Origin: Streptomyces specialis
GTDB lineage: Bacteria > Actinomycetota > Actinomycetes > Streptomycetales > Streptomycetaceae
Direction of reading: 5' to 3'
Length of the DNA: 64,000 bases
Assembly (NCBI RefSeq): GCF_001493375.1
Contig: NZ_LN929897.1
Coordinates: forward strand, 228,524 to 292,523
The translations under genes were made by a program, and so were the position numbers. This document shows positions 43,224-51,902 of the stretch, piece after piece (positions within the stretch are counted from its first letter, which is position 1; each line of letters starts with the position of its first letter). The notes under the pieces are model-generated. The model was not told the origin of the DNA. It was given only the letters and a program-made list of their open reading frames with translations, and made no database searches.

Positions 43224-44828
43224 ATGGCTCTCACCAGACGCCGACTTCTCAGCACCGCCGGCGCGGGGGCGGCGGCACTCGGGCTCCACGCCGCCGGGTT
43301 CACCTCCGGTACCGCCTGGGCCGCCCCCCGCTTCGCCGCCGACCCGTTCAGCCTGGGTGTCGCCTCGGGCGACCCGCTGCCGGACGGCGTCGTGCTGTGG
43401 ACGCGCCTGGCCCCCGACCCGCTGGCGGTGGACGGCCTCGGCGGCATGCCGCCGCAGTCGGTCACCGTCGAGTGGGAAGTCGCCCGCGACGAGGCGTTCT
43501 CCGACGTCGTCCAGCGCGGCGAGACCTCCGCCGTGCCCGAGCTGGCGCACTCCGTCCACGTCGAGGTGACCGGCCTGGAGCCGCGCCACGACTACTTCTA
43601 CCGCTTCCGCGCGGGCACCGACATCAGCCCGGCCGGCCGGACCCGTACCGCCCCCGACCCCCGGGAGACGGCGGCGGCGCTGTCGTTCGCGTTCGCGTCC
43701 TGCCAGTGCTGGTACGAGGGCTTCTACACCGCGTACCGCCACATGGCCGCCGAGGACCTGGACTTCGTGATCCACCTCGGCGACTACCTGTACGAGTACG
43801 GCGTCGGGCCGACCGGAGGCGTCCGCGGCGTCAGCCTCGACGCCTCGTTCCAGCGCGAGACCTACACGCTGTCGGAGTACCGCAACCGGTACGCCCTCAC
43901 CCGCACCGACGCCGACCTCCAGGCCGCGCACCTCGCGTTCCCGTGGGTGCTGACCTGGGACGACCACGAGGTGGAGAACAACTGGGCCGGGGACATCGCC
44001 CAGAAGGACAGCGACGGCTTCCCCGACAGCGACGTGGACAGCTTCCGCGCCCGCAAGGCCGCCGCGTTCCAGGCGTACTACGAGCACCTGCCGCTGCGGC
44101 TGCCGCAGAAGCCGGAGGGCGCCGAGGTCGCCATGTACCGGCGGCTGCGCTTCGGCACCCTGATGGAGCTGCACGTCCTGGACACCCGCTCGTACCGCGA
44201 CGACCAGGTCTGCGGCGACGGCACCGAGTCCGGCTGCGACGCCGAACGCTCCGACCCGTCGCGCTCCATCCTCGGCGACACCCAGGAGCGGTGGCTGCTC
44301 GACGGCGCCGCCGCCACGGACGCGAGCTGGAACGTGCTGGCCAACCAGACCCTGATCGCCCAGGTCGACCAGGACCCCGACCCGGACGTCGTCTCCTCCG
44401 GTCTCGACATGTGGGACGGCTACACCGCCGCCCGCGACCGGCTGCTGACCGGCCTGTACGAGAGCCGCGCCAACAACCCGGTGGTGCTGACCGGCGACAT
44501 CCACCGCAGCGTCGTCGCCGACCTCAAGCTGGACTTCGCCGACGCGTCCTCGCCGGTCGTGGCCACCGAGTTCGCCGGAACGTCCATCAGCTCGGGCGGC
44601 GACGGCGAACCCATGGACGACAAGGGCTACGACTGGATGGCCGCCGGCGTCAACCCGCACCTGAAGTGGCACAACTCGCAGCGCGGCTACACCGTCGTGC
44701 GCCTGTCCCACGAGGAACTGCGGGCCTCCTACCGCGTGCTGCCCTACGTCACCACCCCCGGCGCCGGCGTCCAGACCGCCGCCGGGTTCACGGTCGAGAC
44801 GGGCAACCCCGGCGCCTTCTGGGGCTGA
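43224..44828 (+). CDS. Alkaline phosphatase D (PhoD) family protein 2, 534 aa
   Basis: Tandem paralogue of the gene before it, 162 bp downstream. Tat signal TRRRLLSTAGAGAAALGLHAAG, then the same core: SFAFASCQCWYEGFYTAYRHM, IHLGDYLYEYG, DDHEVENN, NVLANQT, VVLTGDIHRS. ATG at 43224 starts directly before the twin-arginine motif; a GTG at 43200 is less likely. The two proteins differ mainly in the N-terminal domain and surface residues, while catalytic segments are near identical at the DNA level, suggesting gene conversion. Confidence 0.93.
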   Translation: MALTRRRLLSTAGAGAAALGLHAAGFTSGTAWAAPRFAADPFSLGVASGDPLPDGVVLWTRLAPDPLAVDGLGGMPPQSVTVEWEVARDEAFSDVVQRGETSAVPELAHSVHVEVTGLEPRHDYFYRFRAGTDISPAGRTRTAPDPRETAAALSFAFASCQCWYEGFYTAYRHMAAEDLDFVIHLGDYLYEYGVGPTGGVRGVSLDASFQRETYTLSEYRNRYALTRTDADLQAAHLAFPWVLTWDDHEVENNWAGDIAQKDSDGFPDSDVDSFRARKAAAFQAYYEHLPLRLPQKPEGAEVAMYRRLRFGTLMELHVLDTRSYRDDQVCGDGTESGCDAERSDPSRSILGDTQERWLLDGAAATDASWNVLANQTLIAQVDQDPDPDVVSSGLDMWDGYTAARDRLLTGLYESRANNPVVLTGDIHRSVVADLKLDFADASSPVVATEFAGTSISSGGDGEPMDDKGYDWMAAGVNPHLKWHNSQRGYTVVRLSHEELRASYRVLPYVTTPGAGVQTAAGFTVETGNPGAFWG

Positions 44829-44939
44829 CACCTCCGCACCACACCGCACCACACCACACCGCGCCCCGGCCCGCCGCTTCCGTCCCGACCGCGCGCCCGG
44901 AAGATGGCATGCTGGTAAGTCCGGCTCCGCGGAGGGGAG

Positions 44940-45359
44940 ATGGCAGTGGACGCACTCGTGGTGGCGCAGCAGGCCGCGCCCTACGTCATGGCCGCGGTCG
45001 GGGCCTACGGCACCGCCGCGCTGACCCGGGCGGCGGACGCCGGGGTCGATTCGACGCTCTCGGTGGGCCGGCGCGTCCTGTGGCGCGTCCTGCGGCGCGA
45101 GGAGAGCAGGGAAGGCATCGAGGACGCGGTCCGCGACCTCGCCGGGGCGCCGGACGACGAGGACTTCCAGGCCGTGCTGCGCGCCCGGATCAAGCGGGCC
45201 CTGCTCGACGACCCCGCCCTCACCGCGGACCTCGCCCGGCTGTTGCCCCCGGCGGCGGGCGGAACGACGTTCGTCGCCGGTGGCACCGGAGCCGTCGCCG
45301 TCCAGGAGAACTCCGGGATCATCAGCACCGGCGAGCAGAGCACCATCACGGCGCGATGA
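44940..45359 (+). CDS. Partner protein of the STAND NTPase with C-terminal Gly-rich motif, 139 aa
   Basis: Helical protein: an Ala-rich amphipathic helix (APYVMAAVGAYGTAALTRAA), then a basic helix and an acidic helical segment, with no named domain I can assign. The C-terminal 30 residues carry GGTGAVAVQENSGIISTG, a motif repeated at the start of the next protein. ATG at 44940 has GGAGGGG only 2 nt away, so GTG at 44946 (8-10 nt away) may be the real start. ATGA overlap with the downstream gene shows coupling. Confidence 0.75.
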   Translation: MAVDALVVAQQAAPYVMAAVGAYGTAALTRAADAGVDSTLSVGRRVLWRVLRREESREGIEDAVRDLAGAPDDEDFQAVLRARIKRALLDDPALTADLARLLPPAAGGTTFVAGGTGAVAVQENSGIISTGEQSTITAR

Positions 45360-47305
45360 TCGAGGCGTCCGGGACCGGCGCGGTCGCCGTCGGCGTCAAC
45401 CGCGGCCTTGTCAGCACGGGCGCCGGCGCCGTCATCCATCACCGCGCCGTCCACCTGCCCGGCGAGGCGGTCCGTCCGCCCGCCGACATCCAGGCACCGC
45501 CCGGCCTCACCAACCTGCCCGCGCCCGGCAGCGCCGTCTTCGTCGGCCGGGAGGAGGACATGGCCCGGCTCGGCGCCACGCTCGACGACGGCCCCGGCGC
45601 CTCCGCCGTCCTGCACGGCCTCGGCGGCGTCGGCAAGACCACCCTCGCCCTTCAATACGCCCACCTGCACCGCGACCGCTACAACCCGATCTGGTGGATC
45701 CCGGCCGAGACCCCCGACGGCATCGTCCTCTCCCTCGCCGCCCTCGCGGCGCGCCTGGACCCGTACGCCGACCTTGCCGCCGCCGCCAGCACCGACGGCG
45801 CGGCCTGGGCGACGGCCTGGCTCCAGAGCCACCACGGCTGGCTGCTGATCTTCGACAACGCCGAGTCCCCGGCCGACCTCGCCCCGGTGATCGGCCCGCT
45901 CGGCACCGGCCGCCACCTCGTCACCACCCGCCGCGCCGGCGGATGGCACCACCTGGCCCGGCCCCAGCGGCTGCACACCCTCGACCCCGACACCGCGATC
46001 GACCTGCTCATGGCCGCCAGCGGCAGCGGCGGCGACGAGACCTGGGCGGACGTGGCCGCCGAACTCGGCCACCTCCCGCTTGCCCTCGAACAGGCCGCCG
46101 CCTACATCCAGCACACCGCCCTCACCCCCGCCGCCTACCTGGAACGGCTCCGCCGCCACCCGGCCCGGATGTTCGCCGCCGCGCCCGACGGCCGGCAGCG
46201 GACCGTGGCCCGCGTCTGGCAGCTCTCCCTGAGCGCCGTCGCCGCCCGCCAGCCGCTCGCCCTCGACATCCTGCGGACGTTCGCCTGGCTCGGCCCGGAC
46301 GCCCTGCCGCGCGACCTGGCCTACGCGCTGGCCGACGACCCGATCGCGGTGGACGAGGCGCTGGCGGCGCTGGCCGCGTACAGCCTGATCACGCTCACGC
46401 CCGACACGTTCGCCATCCACCGGCTCGTGCAGGGGGTCGTCCGCGAGGGCCCGGCCGGGGCGACCGCGCACGCGCGCCGGCAGGCCATCGTGCTGCTGGG
46501 CGCGGCGCTGCCTGGCGACCCGCTGTTCAACGTGGCGGGCTGGCCGCGCTGGCGGGCCCTGCTGCCGCACGTCGAGGCGCTCGTCGGCCTGATCGACCCG
46601 GCCGAGGACGGCGAGTGGACCGAGGGCATCCTGCTCGCCGCCGCCACGTTCCTCCTCCAGGAGGGCCGCCTGGAACGGGCCACGGAGTTCGCCGAACGCT
46701 CGGTGGCCGCCTCGGAACGCCTCCGAGGCCCGGACCACCCGCGCACGCTCGCCGCGCGCGGCGTCCTGGCGAGCGTCTACCGCGCCGGCGGCGACCTGAC
46801 GGCCGCGACCCCGCTGCACGTGCGGAACCTGGCCGACGCCGAACGCCTCCTGGGCCCCGACCACCCCGACACCCTGGCCGCGCGCGGCAACCTCGCCTAC
46901 CTCCACGGCCTGACCGGCGACTTGGCCCGTGCCACCGCGCTGCACGAGCGGAACCTCGCCGCGTACGAACGGACCCTCGGCCCGGACCACCCGCACACCC
47001 TGGCCGCGCGCGGCAACCTGGCGAGCGCCTACCGCGCGGCAGGCGACCCGGCCGCGGCGGTCCCGCTCCACGAGCGGAACCTCACGGAGTACGAGCGCGT
47101 CCTCGGCCCCGGCCACCCCGAGACGATCACGGCCCGCTCCAACCTGGCCTGCACCTACCAGACGGCGGGCGACGTGTCCCGGGCGATTCCCCTCCACGAG
47201 GACGTCCTGACCGCCCGGACGCGCCTCCTGGGCCCCGCCCACCCCCACACCGCCTTGGCCCGCGACCTTCTGGCCACCGCCCGCGAGGCGGCGCGGCGGG
47301 CGTGA
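45356..47305 (+). CDS. STAND NTPase: NB-ARC with TPR repeats, 649 aa
   Basis: Residues 1-35 have the Gly-rich ASGTGAVAVGVNRGLVSTGAG motif. The NB-ARC NTPase (about 55-330) starts at FVGREEDMARL and has Walker A GLGGVGKTTLA and Walker B WLLIFDNAE, a TTR sensor, GLPLAL-like HLPLALEQAAAYI and a winged-helix segment. The C-terminal 250 residues hold four to five 42-residue TPR units (LGPDHPDTLAARGNLAY). Such proteins are nucleotide-switched scaffolds, often in defence or signalling. No effector domain is visible in this protein. Confidence 0.88.
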   Translation: MIEASGTGAVAVGVNRGLVSTGAGAVIHHRAVHLPGEAVRPPADIQAPPGLTNLPAPGSAVFVGREEDMARLGATLDDGPGASAVLHGLGGVGKTTLALQYAHLHRDRYNPIWWIPAETPDGIVLSLAALAARLDPYADLAAAASTDGAAWATAWLQSHHGWLLIFDNAESPADLAPVIGPLGTGRHLVTTRRAGGWHHLARPQRLHTLDPDTAIDLLMAASGSGGDETWADVAAELGHLPLALEQAAAYIQHTALTPAAYLERLRRHPARMFAAAPDGRQRTVARVWQLSLSAVAARQPLALDILRTFAWLGPDALPRDLAYALADDPIAVDEALAALAAYSLITLTPDTFAIHRLVQGVVREGPAGATAHARRQAIVLLGAALPGDPLFNVAGWPRWRALLPHVEALVGLIDPAEDGEWTEGILLAAATFLLQEGRLERATEFAERSVAASERLRGPDHPRTLAARGVLASVYRAGGDLTAATPLHVRNLADAERLLGPDHPDTLAARGNLAYLHGLTGDLARATALHERNLAAYERTLGPDHPHTLAARGNLASAYRAAGDPAAAVPLHERNLTEYERVLGPGHPETITARSNLACTYQTAGDVSRAIPLHEDVLTARTRLLGPAHPHTALARDLLATAREAARRA

Positions 47306-47326
47306 GGCGCGGGCCGGCGCGGCGCG

Positions 47327-47989
47327 TCAGTCCCCGGCCCGCGCCACGCCCACCGGGCAGGACAGGCCGGTGCCGCCGAGGCCGCAGTAGCCGGACGGGT
47401 TCTTGTCGAGGTACTGCTGGTGGTAGTCCTCGGCCGGATAGAACGGGCGCGGGCCGGCCGGGAGGATCTCGGTGGTGATGCCGCCGTAGCCCGAGGCCGA
47501 CAGGACGTCCTGGTAGGCCGCGCGGGACGCCTCCGCCGTGGCGTGCTGGGCGGGGGAGTGGGTGTGGATCGCCGACCGGTACTGGGTGCCGATGTCGTTG
47601 CCCTGGCGGAAGCCCTGGGTCGGGTCGTGGGACTCCCAGAAGATCTTCAGCAGATCGTCGTAGGAGACCTTCGCCGGGTCGAAGACCACGCGGACGGCCT
47701 CGGTGTGGCCGGTCATGCCCGAGCAGACCTCTTCGTACGTCGGGTGGGTCGTGCTGCCGCCCTGGTAGCCGGCCAGGGTCGTCCAGACGCCCGGGGTGCG
47801 CCAGAAGCGCCGCTCGGCGCCCCAGAAGCAGCCCAGCGCGAAGTCCGCCACCTCGAAGCCCTCCGGGTAGGGGCCCAGCAGGGGCGTGCCCAGGACGGTG
47901 TGCCGGTCGGGAACGCGGAACGCCGGCTCCGCGCGGCCCGGCAGGGCTTCCTCCGGGGTGGGGAGGCGAGTCTTGAAGGCGTACACCAT
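47327..47989 (-). CDS. msrA: Peptide methionine (S)-S-oxide reductase, 220 aa
   Basis: Repairs oxidised methionine. The active-site motif [11 protein letters not shown] has its catalytic Cys near residue 53; [18 protein letters not shown] and [18 protein letters not shown] are typical, and resolving cysteines lie in the C-terminal [18 protein letters not shown] at 47989. Downstream neighbour of a hypothetical membrane protein gene on the same strand (26 bp apart). Confidence 0.94.
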   Translation of the reverse strand: MVYAFKTRLPTPEEALPGRAEPAFRVPDRHTVLGTPLLGPYPEGFEVADFALGCFWGAERRFWRTPGVWTTLAGYQGGSTTHPTYEEVCSGMTGHTEAVRVVFDPAKVSYDDLLKIFWESHDPTQGFRQGNDIGTQYRSAIHTHSPAQHATAEASRAAYQDVLSASGYGGITTEILPAGPRPFYPAEDYHQQYLDKNPSGYCGLGGTGLSCPVGVARAGD

Positions 47990-48015
47990 GGGTCTCGTCG
48001 TCCTTCCTCGGTCCT

Positions 48016-49152
48016 TCACTGTCCGGCGATCGCCATGGCGCGGTAGGCGGCGTACGCCGCTGCCGGGTCGTCGCCCTCCACCCAGGGGATCGCTCCCACA
48101 TAACCGTCGATCGCCCGTACCTGTTCCGCCGCCTCCGGGTACCGCTCCGCGCGCACCAGGAAACACAGCAGCAGGTGGCGCACGTGCGGCTCCACCGGGT
48201 GGTCCGGGCGGGCGGTGTTCACGGCGTACTGCGCGGCCTCGACGGCGTCCCGGATGACCGTGCCCCGGTACATGCCGGGGGAGAGCTGCACCTCGGGCAG
48301 GTGCTCGTAGACCGCGAACAGCGGCAGCGCGGCCAGCAGACTGCCCTCGGGCGCGTCCGCCGCCGCGGACCGGGCGAACTCCTCGGCGTCGGCGCGCGAG
48401 CCGTGCCACTTCTCCGACAGGTACGGCAGCGCCGCGAGGTGCGCGCCCATGTGCTGGTGGTCGCGCCGCAGGATCGTCTCCCACAGCGCGTCGAAGTCCG
48501 ACCGCCGGTAGCTCAGCCCGCGGGCGATGAACAGCTCCGTGATGTACGGGACCGGGTCCTGCGGCGCCAGCCGGGCGGCCTCGCCGCACACCGTCCGCGC
48601 CTCCTCCAGGATGATCCGGTACTCCGCCGCGCCGGGATCGGCCATCGCCTGCCACACCAGGAACTGCGCGTACACCTGCGCGCCGCCCGCGTCGTTCGGC
48701 TCGTCGGCCCGCCAGCGCCGCAGCCAGCCCGCGTCGTGGCCGCCGGCCGGCTCGCCCTCGGCCCGCCACCGGGACAGCTCCCGCGCCGCCGCGCCGGCCA
48801 CCGACTGCACGCGCTGCCAGCGCAGCTCGGCGTCGTCGGTGAGCGCCAGCAGCCGGCCGGCCGGACGCCAGTCCCGCGTGCGCCGTGTCTCCTCCAGGGC
48901 GGCGACCAGCTCCGGGTCGGGGCCCGGCAGCCGCACGTCGAGCTGGTCGACGGGGACCAGCCCGCCGCCGGCACCGGCGCCGTCCTTGCCCAGGGACACC
49001 CCGTCCGCCGGGCGGCCCGGCGGCCAGGACCGTTCCTCGGCCGCCGCGGCGGCCCGCTCCAGCTCCCGCCGTTCCCCGCGCCGCCGGAGCGCCGGCAGCA
49101 CCACGAACCCGAAGACGGCGGTCAGGGCGATCAGCAACCAAAGGGCTTCCAT
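48016..49152 (-). CDS. Membrane-anchored TPR-like hypothetical protein, 378 aa
   Basis: One N-terminal transmembrane helix ([19 protein letters not shown]), then an Arg/Ala-rich linker and about 300 helical residues with tetratricopeptide-like spacing ([60 protein letters not shown]). No enzymatic motif. Such proteins are conserved beside msrA and metB in Streptomyces but have no known role. Acts at the cytoplasmic membrane, large domain inside or outside not known. Confidence 0.75.
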   Translation of the reverse strand: MEALWLLIALTAVFGFVVLPALRRRGERRELERAAAAAEERSWPPGRPADGVSLGKDGAGAGGGLVPVDQLDVRLPGPDPELVAALEETRRTRDWRPAGRLLALTDDAELRWQRVQSVAGAAARELSRWRAEGEPAGGHDAGWLRRWRADEPNDAGGAQVYAQFLVWQAMADPGAAEYRIILEEARTVCGEAARLAPQDPVPYITELFIARGLSYRRSDFDALWETILRRDHQHMGAHLAALPYLSEKWHGSRADAEEFARSAAADAPEGSLLAALPLFAVYEHLPEVQLSPGMYRGTVIRDAVEAAQYAVNTARPDHPVEPHVRHLLLCFLVRAERYPEAAEQVRAIDGYVGAIPWVEGDDPAAAYAAYRAMAIAGQ

Positions 49153-49259
49153 CGCGGCGCGGCTCCCCCTCCTTCGATGTCTGTGAACACCTTATGTCGC
49201 CCGGCGCCGCGCCCGCGGCCCGGCGGCTGGTCCCCGCCCGGGCGCACTACCGTGGTCGC

Positions 49260-50414
49260 ATGAGCGAGCAGCACAGTCGTCAGCGTTTCGAGACCGCGGC
49301 CATCCACGCCGGGCAGGAACCCGACCCGGTGACGGGCGCGGTGGTCCCGCCGATCCACCAGGTCTCCACGTTCAAGCAGGACGGCGTGGGCGGTCTGCGC
49401 GGCGGCTACGAGTACAGCCGGTCCGCCAACCCCACCCGCACCGCCCTGGAGGAGAACCTCGCCGCGCTGGAGGGCGGCACCCGCGGCCTGGCGTTCGCCT
49501 CGGGCCTGGCGGCCGAGGACTGCCTGCTGCGCACGGTGCTCCGGCCGGGCGACCACCTGGTCATCCCGGACGACGCGTACGGCGGCACGTTCCGCCTCAT
49601 CACCAAGGTCGCCGAACGCTGGGGCGTGGCCTGGTCGGTGGCCCGCACCTCGGACCCGGCCGCGGTGCGGGCGGCGCTGCGCCCCGAGACCAAGCTGATC
49701 TGGGTGGAGACCCCGTCGAACCCGCTGCTGGGCGTCACCGACATCGCGCTCGTCGCGGAGATCGCCCGGTCGGCCGGGGCCCGGCTGGTCGTCGACAACA
49801 CCTTCGCCAGCCCCTACCTCCAGCAGCCGCTGGCCCTGGGCGCGGACGTGGTCGTGCACTCCACCACCAAGTACCTCGGCGGCCACTCCGACGTGGTCGG
49901 CGGCGCGCTGGTCACCTCGGACGCCGGGCTGGCGCAGGAGCTGGCGTTCCACCAGAACGCGATGGGCGCGGTCGCGGGCCCGTTCGACTCGTGGCTGGTG
50001 CTGCGCGGCATCAAGACGCTGGCCGTGCGGATGGACCGGCACAGCGCGAACGCCGCCCGGATCGCGGAGGCGCTGGCGGCCCACCCGAGGGTCACGCGGG
50101 TGCACTACCCGGGACTGCCGTCGCACCCGGGCCACGAGACCGCCGTCAAGCAGATGCGGGACTTCGGCGGGATGGTGTCGTTCCAGGTCGAGGGCGGGGA
50201 GGCGGCGGCGGTCGAGGTCTGCGACCGGGCGCGGCTGTTCATCCTCGGGGAGTCGCTCGGCGGCGTGGAGTCGCTGATCGAGCACCCGGGCCGCATGACG
50301 CACGCCTCGGCGGCCGGCTCCGCCCTGGAGGTGCCGGCCGACCTGGTGCGTCTCTCGGTGGGGATCGAGGCCGTGGAGGATCTGCTGGCCGACCTCAGCC
50401 AGGCTCTCGGCTGA
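49260..50414 (+). CDS. metB: Cystathionine gamma-synthase, 384 aa
   Basis: PLP enzyme of the Cys/Met transsulfuration family that condenses O-succinyl- or O-acetyl-homoserine with cysteine. The PLP Lys lies in STTKYLGGHSDV; GYEYSRSANPTR, GDHLVIPDDAYGGT, VDNTFASPYLQ and LGESLGGVESLIEHP are typical. Start ATG 49260 (MSEQHSRQRFETAAIHAGQ). It runs tail-to-tail with the marR gene, overlapping by 20 bp. Confidence 0.94.
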   Translation: MSEQHSRQRFETAAIHAGQEPDPVTGAVVPPIHQVSTFKQDGVGGLRGGYEYSRSANPTRTALEENLAALEGGTRGLAFASGLAAEDCLLRTVLRPGDHLVIPDDAYGGTFRLITKVAERWGVAWSVARTSDPAAVRAALRPETKLIWVETPSNPLLGVTDIALVAEIARSAGARLVVDNTFASPYLQQPLALGADVVVHSTTKYLGGHSDVVGGALVTSDAGLAQELAFHQNAMGAVAGPFDSWLVLRGIKTLAVRMDRHSANAARIAEALAAHPRVTRVHYPGLPSHPGHETAVKQMRDFGGMVSFQVEGGEAAAVEVCDRARLFILGESLGGVESLIEHPGRMTHASAAGSALEVPADLVRLSVGIEAVEDLLADLSQALG

Positions 50415-50915
50415 GGCTCGCCGGCACGGTCGCCTCCGGCCCCGCCTGCGTCTGCATGCGGGAGATCGCGGAGTTGAAGCGGGTGAGGAGCGTGCAGAAG
50501 CTGTCGCGCTCCTCCTCCGTCCAGTCGGCGGTGAGGGCCGACACCAGCCTGCGGCGCGAGGTGCGGACCTCCTCCAGGCGGGCGCTGCCGCGCGCGGAGA
50601 GCTGGAGCACGACGGCACGGCCGTCCTCCGGGTCCGCGGTGCGGCTGACCAGCCCGGAGTCGACGAGCGGGGCGACCTGCCGGGTCACCGTCGACGAGTC
50701 GATGCCCATCCCGGCGGCGAGGGCCTTCACTCCCGTCGGCCCCTGCTGGTCGAGTCTGCTGAGCAGGAGATAGGCGGCGCGGTCCATGGAGTTGCGGGCC
50801 GGGCCGAGGCCGCCGAGGCGGGTCTGCTCGGCCCGCCGGGCGAAGACCGCCACCTCGTGCTGGAGCGCGTCGAGGAGGTCGGATTCCTGGGCCGGGGCGG
50901 TGACTTGAGTGGGTT
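50395..50915 (-). CDS. MarR family regulator, 5' end lost
   Basis: The winged helix-turn-helix lies at GVKALAAGMGIDSSTVTRQVAPLVDSGLVSRT, followed by the wing DPEDGRAVVLQLS and a C-terminal dimerisation helix. The first retained residues (TQVTAPAQESDLLDALQHEV) do not include a start codon; the sequence upstream is Illumina adapter from 50916. In intact relatives only about 10-15 more residues precede. It lies next to metB (overlap of 20 bp at the 3' end). Confidence 0.82.
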
Positions 50916-51018
50916 CTGTTTCTTTTTCACCTCTTCGAGCCCACGAGGCAGGGAGAAATATCGTTTTGCGTTTTTTCGTTTGAAAAAAAAAAAAGTAATC
51001 GATCTCCGTGTCATTTTC
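50916..51018. other. Embedded Nextera i7/P7 adapter with poly-A tail (assembly artefact)
   Basis: Positions 50916-50949 match the Nextera read adapter at 28 of 34 bases, then AGGGAGAA (50950-50957) is one base from index N703 (AGGCAGAA), then a degraded P7 end, and 12 As (50983-50994) as after read-through. The bases to 51018 do not match any neighbour gene. It interrupts the start of marR and abuts the misplaced ilvA half. Confidence 0.9.
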
Positions 51019-51730
51019 GGAGCAGTGCCCCGAGGTCCGCACGATCGTGGTGGGCGTCGGCGGCGGCGGGCTGGCGGCGGGGGTGGCGCTGGCGGTCAAG
51101 TCGCTGCGGCCCGGCGTCAGGATCGTGGGGGTGCAGGCGGAGGGGTCGGCGGCCTATCCGCCGTCGCTGGCCGCGGGCCGGCCGGTGACGCTGCCCGAGG
51201 TCTCGACCATGGCGGACGGGATGAAGGTGGGCCGGCCGGGCGACGTGCCGTTCCGCCTCGTCCAGGAGCTGGTGGACGAGATCCGCACGGTCTCGGAGGC
51301 GTCGCTCTCGGCGGCGCTGCTGCTCTGCCTGGAACGGGCGAAGATGGTGGTCGAGCCGGCCGGGGCGAGCCCGGTGGCCGCGCTGCTGTCGGACCCCTCC
51401 GGGTTCACCGGGCCGGTGGTGGTGGTGCTGTCCGGGGGGAACGTCGATCCGGTGGTGCTGGAGCGCAGCCTTCGGCACGGCATGGCGGCGGCCGGGCGCT
51501 ACCTGTCGCTGCGGCTGCGGCTGCCGGACCGGCCGGGGGTGCTGGCGGCGCTGCTGGGCGAGCTGTCCCGGACCGACGCCAACGTGCTCGCCGTGAACCA
51601 CGTCCGGACCGACCCCCGGCTCGGGGTCAGCGAGGTGGAGGTGGAGGTGCGGCTGGAGACCCTCGGTCCCGAGCACTGCGCGGAGGTGTCGGCGGCGCTG
51701 TCCGCCGCGGGCTACCGGATCCTCGGCTGA
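51019..51730 (+). CDS. ilvA: Threonine dehydratase, C-terminal half (misplaced piece of ilvA)
   Basis: Begins inside the protein at EQCPEVRTIVVGVGGGGLAAG, the PLP phosphate-binding glycine loop, and includes the rest of the catalytic domain (GVQAEGSAAYPP, MVVEPAGASPVAALLS, VVLSGGNVDP). A C-terminal ACT-like regulatory domain of about 75 residues (RYLSLRLRLPDRPGVLAALLG) follows. There is no start codon of its own. The first 34 bp (51019-51052) are identical to 54665-54698 at the end of the N-terminal half. The pieces join in frame there to make one complete enzyme. Present order is an assembly error. Confidence 0.87.
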
Positions 51731-51799
51731 GGCCCGCGTCCATGTCCGGCCCCCTGTCGTTCCGCGTGTCCGTCCCGAGCGTCGTCACTCTGATGGACC

Positions 51800-51829
51800 T
51801 ATCGCGATACATCGCGTCACTTCTAGACT
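51800..51829 (+). promoter_or_regulatory. Promoter and palindrome of the DrrA-type ABC operon
   Basis: The perfect palindrome TATCGCGATA (51800-51809) is followed by ATCGCG (51811-51816) and a -10-like TAGACT (51824-51829). With 17-bp spacing the -35 region falls on the palindrome, so it is a good operator candidate for a local repressor such as the MarR protein or a PadR-like factor. Confidence 0.5.
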
Positions 51830-51902
51830 GGTGAGAGCGGCCACCGCCACTCGTCCGTCACCCGTCCGCCACTCGTCGTCCCGTCCGACCTTGGGAGAGC
51901 AC

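Noticed and set aside
50916-50994. T-rich stretch and 12-A run as an AT-rich promoter, intrinsic terminator or foreign insertion
   Set aside because: It aligns with the Nextera i7 adapter, an N703-like index, the P7 end and its usual poly-A run-off.
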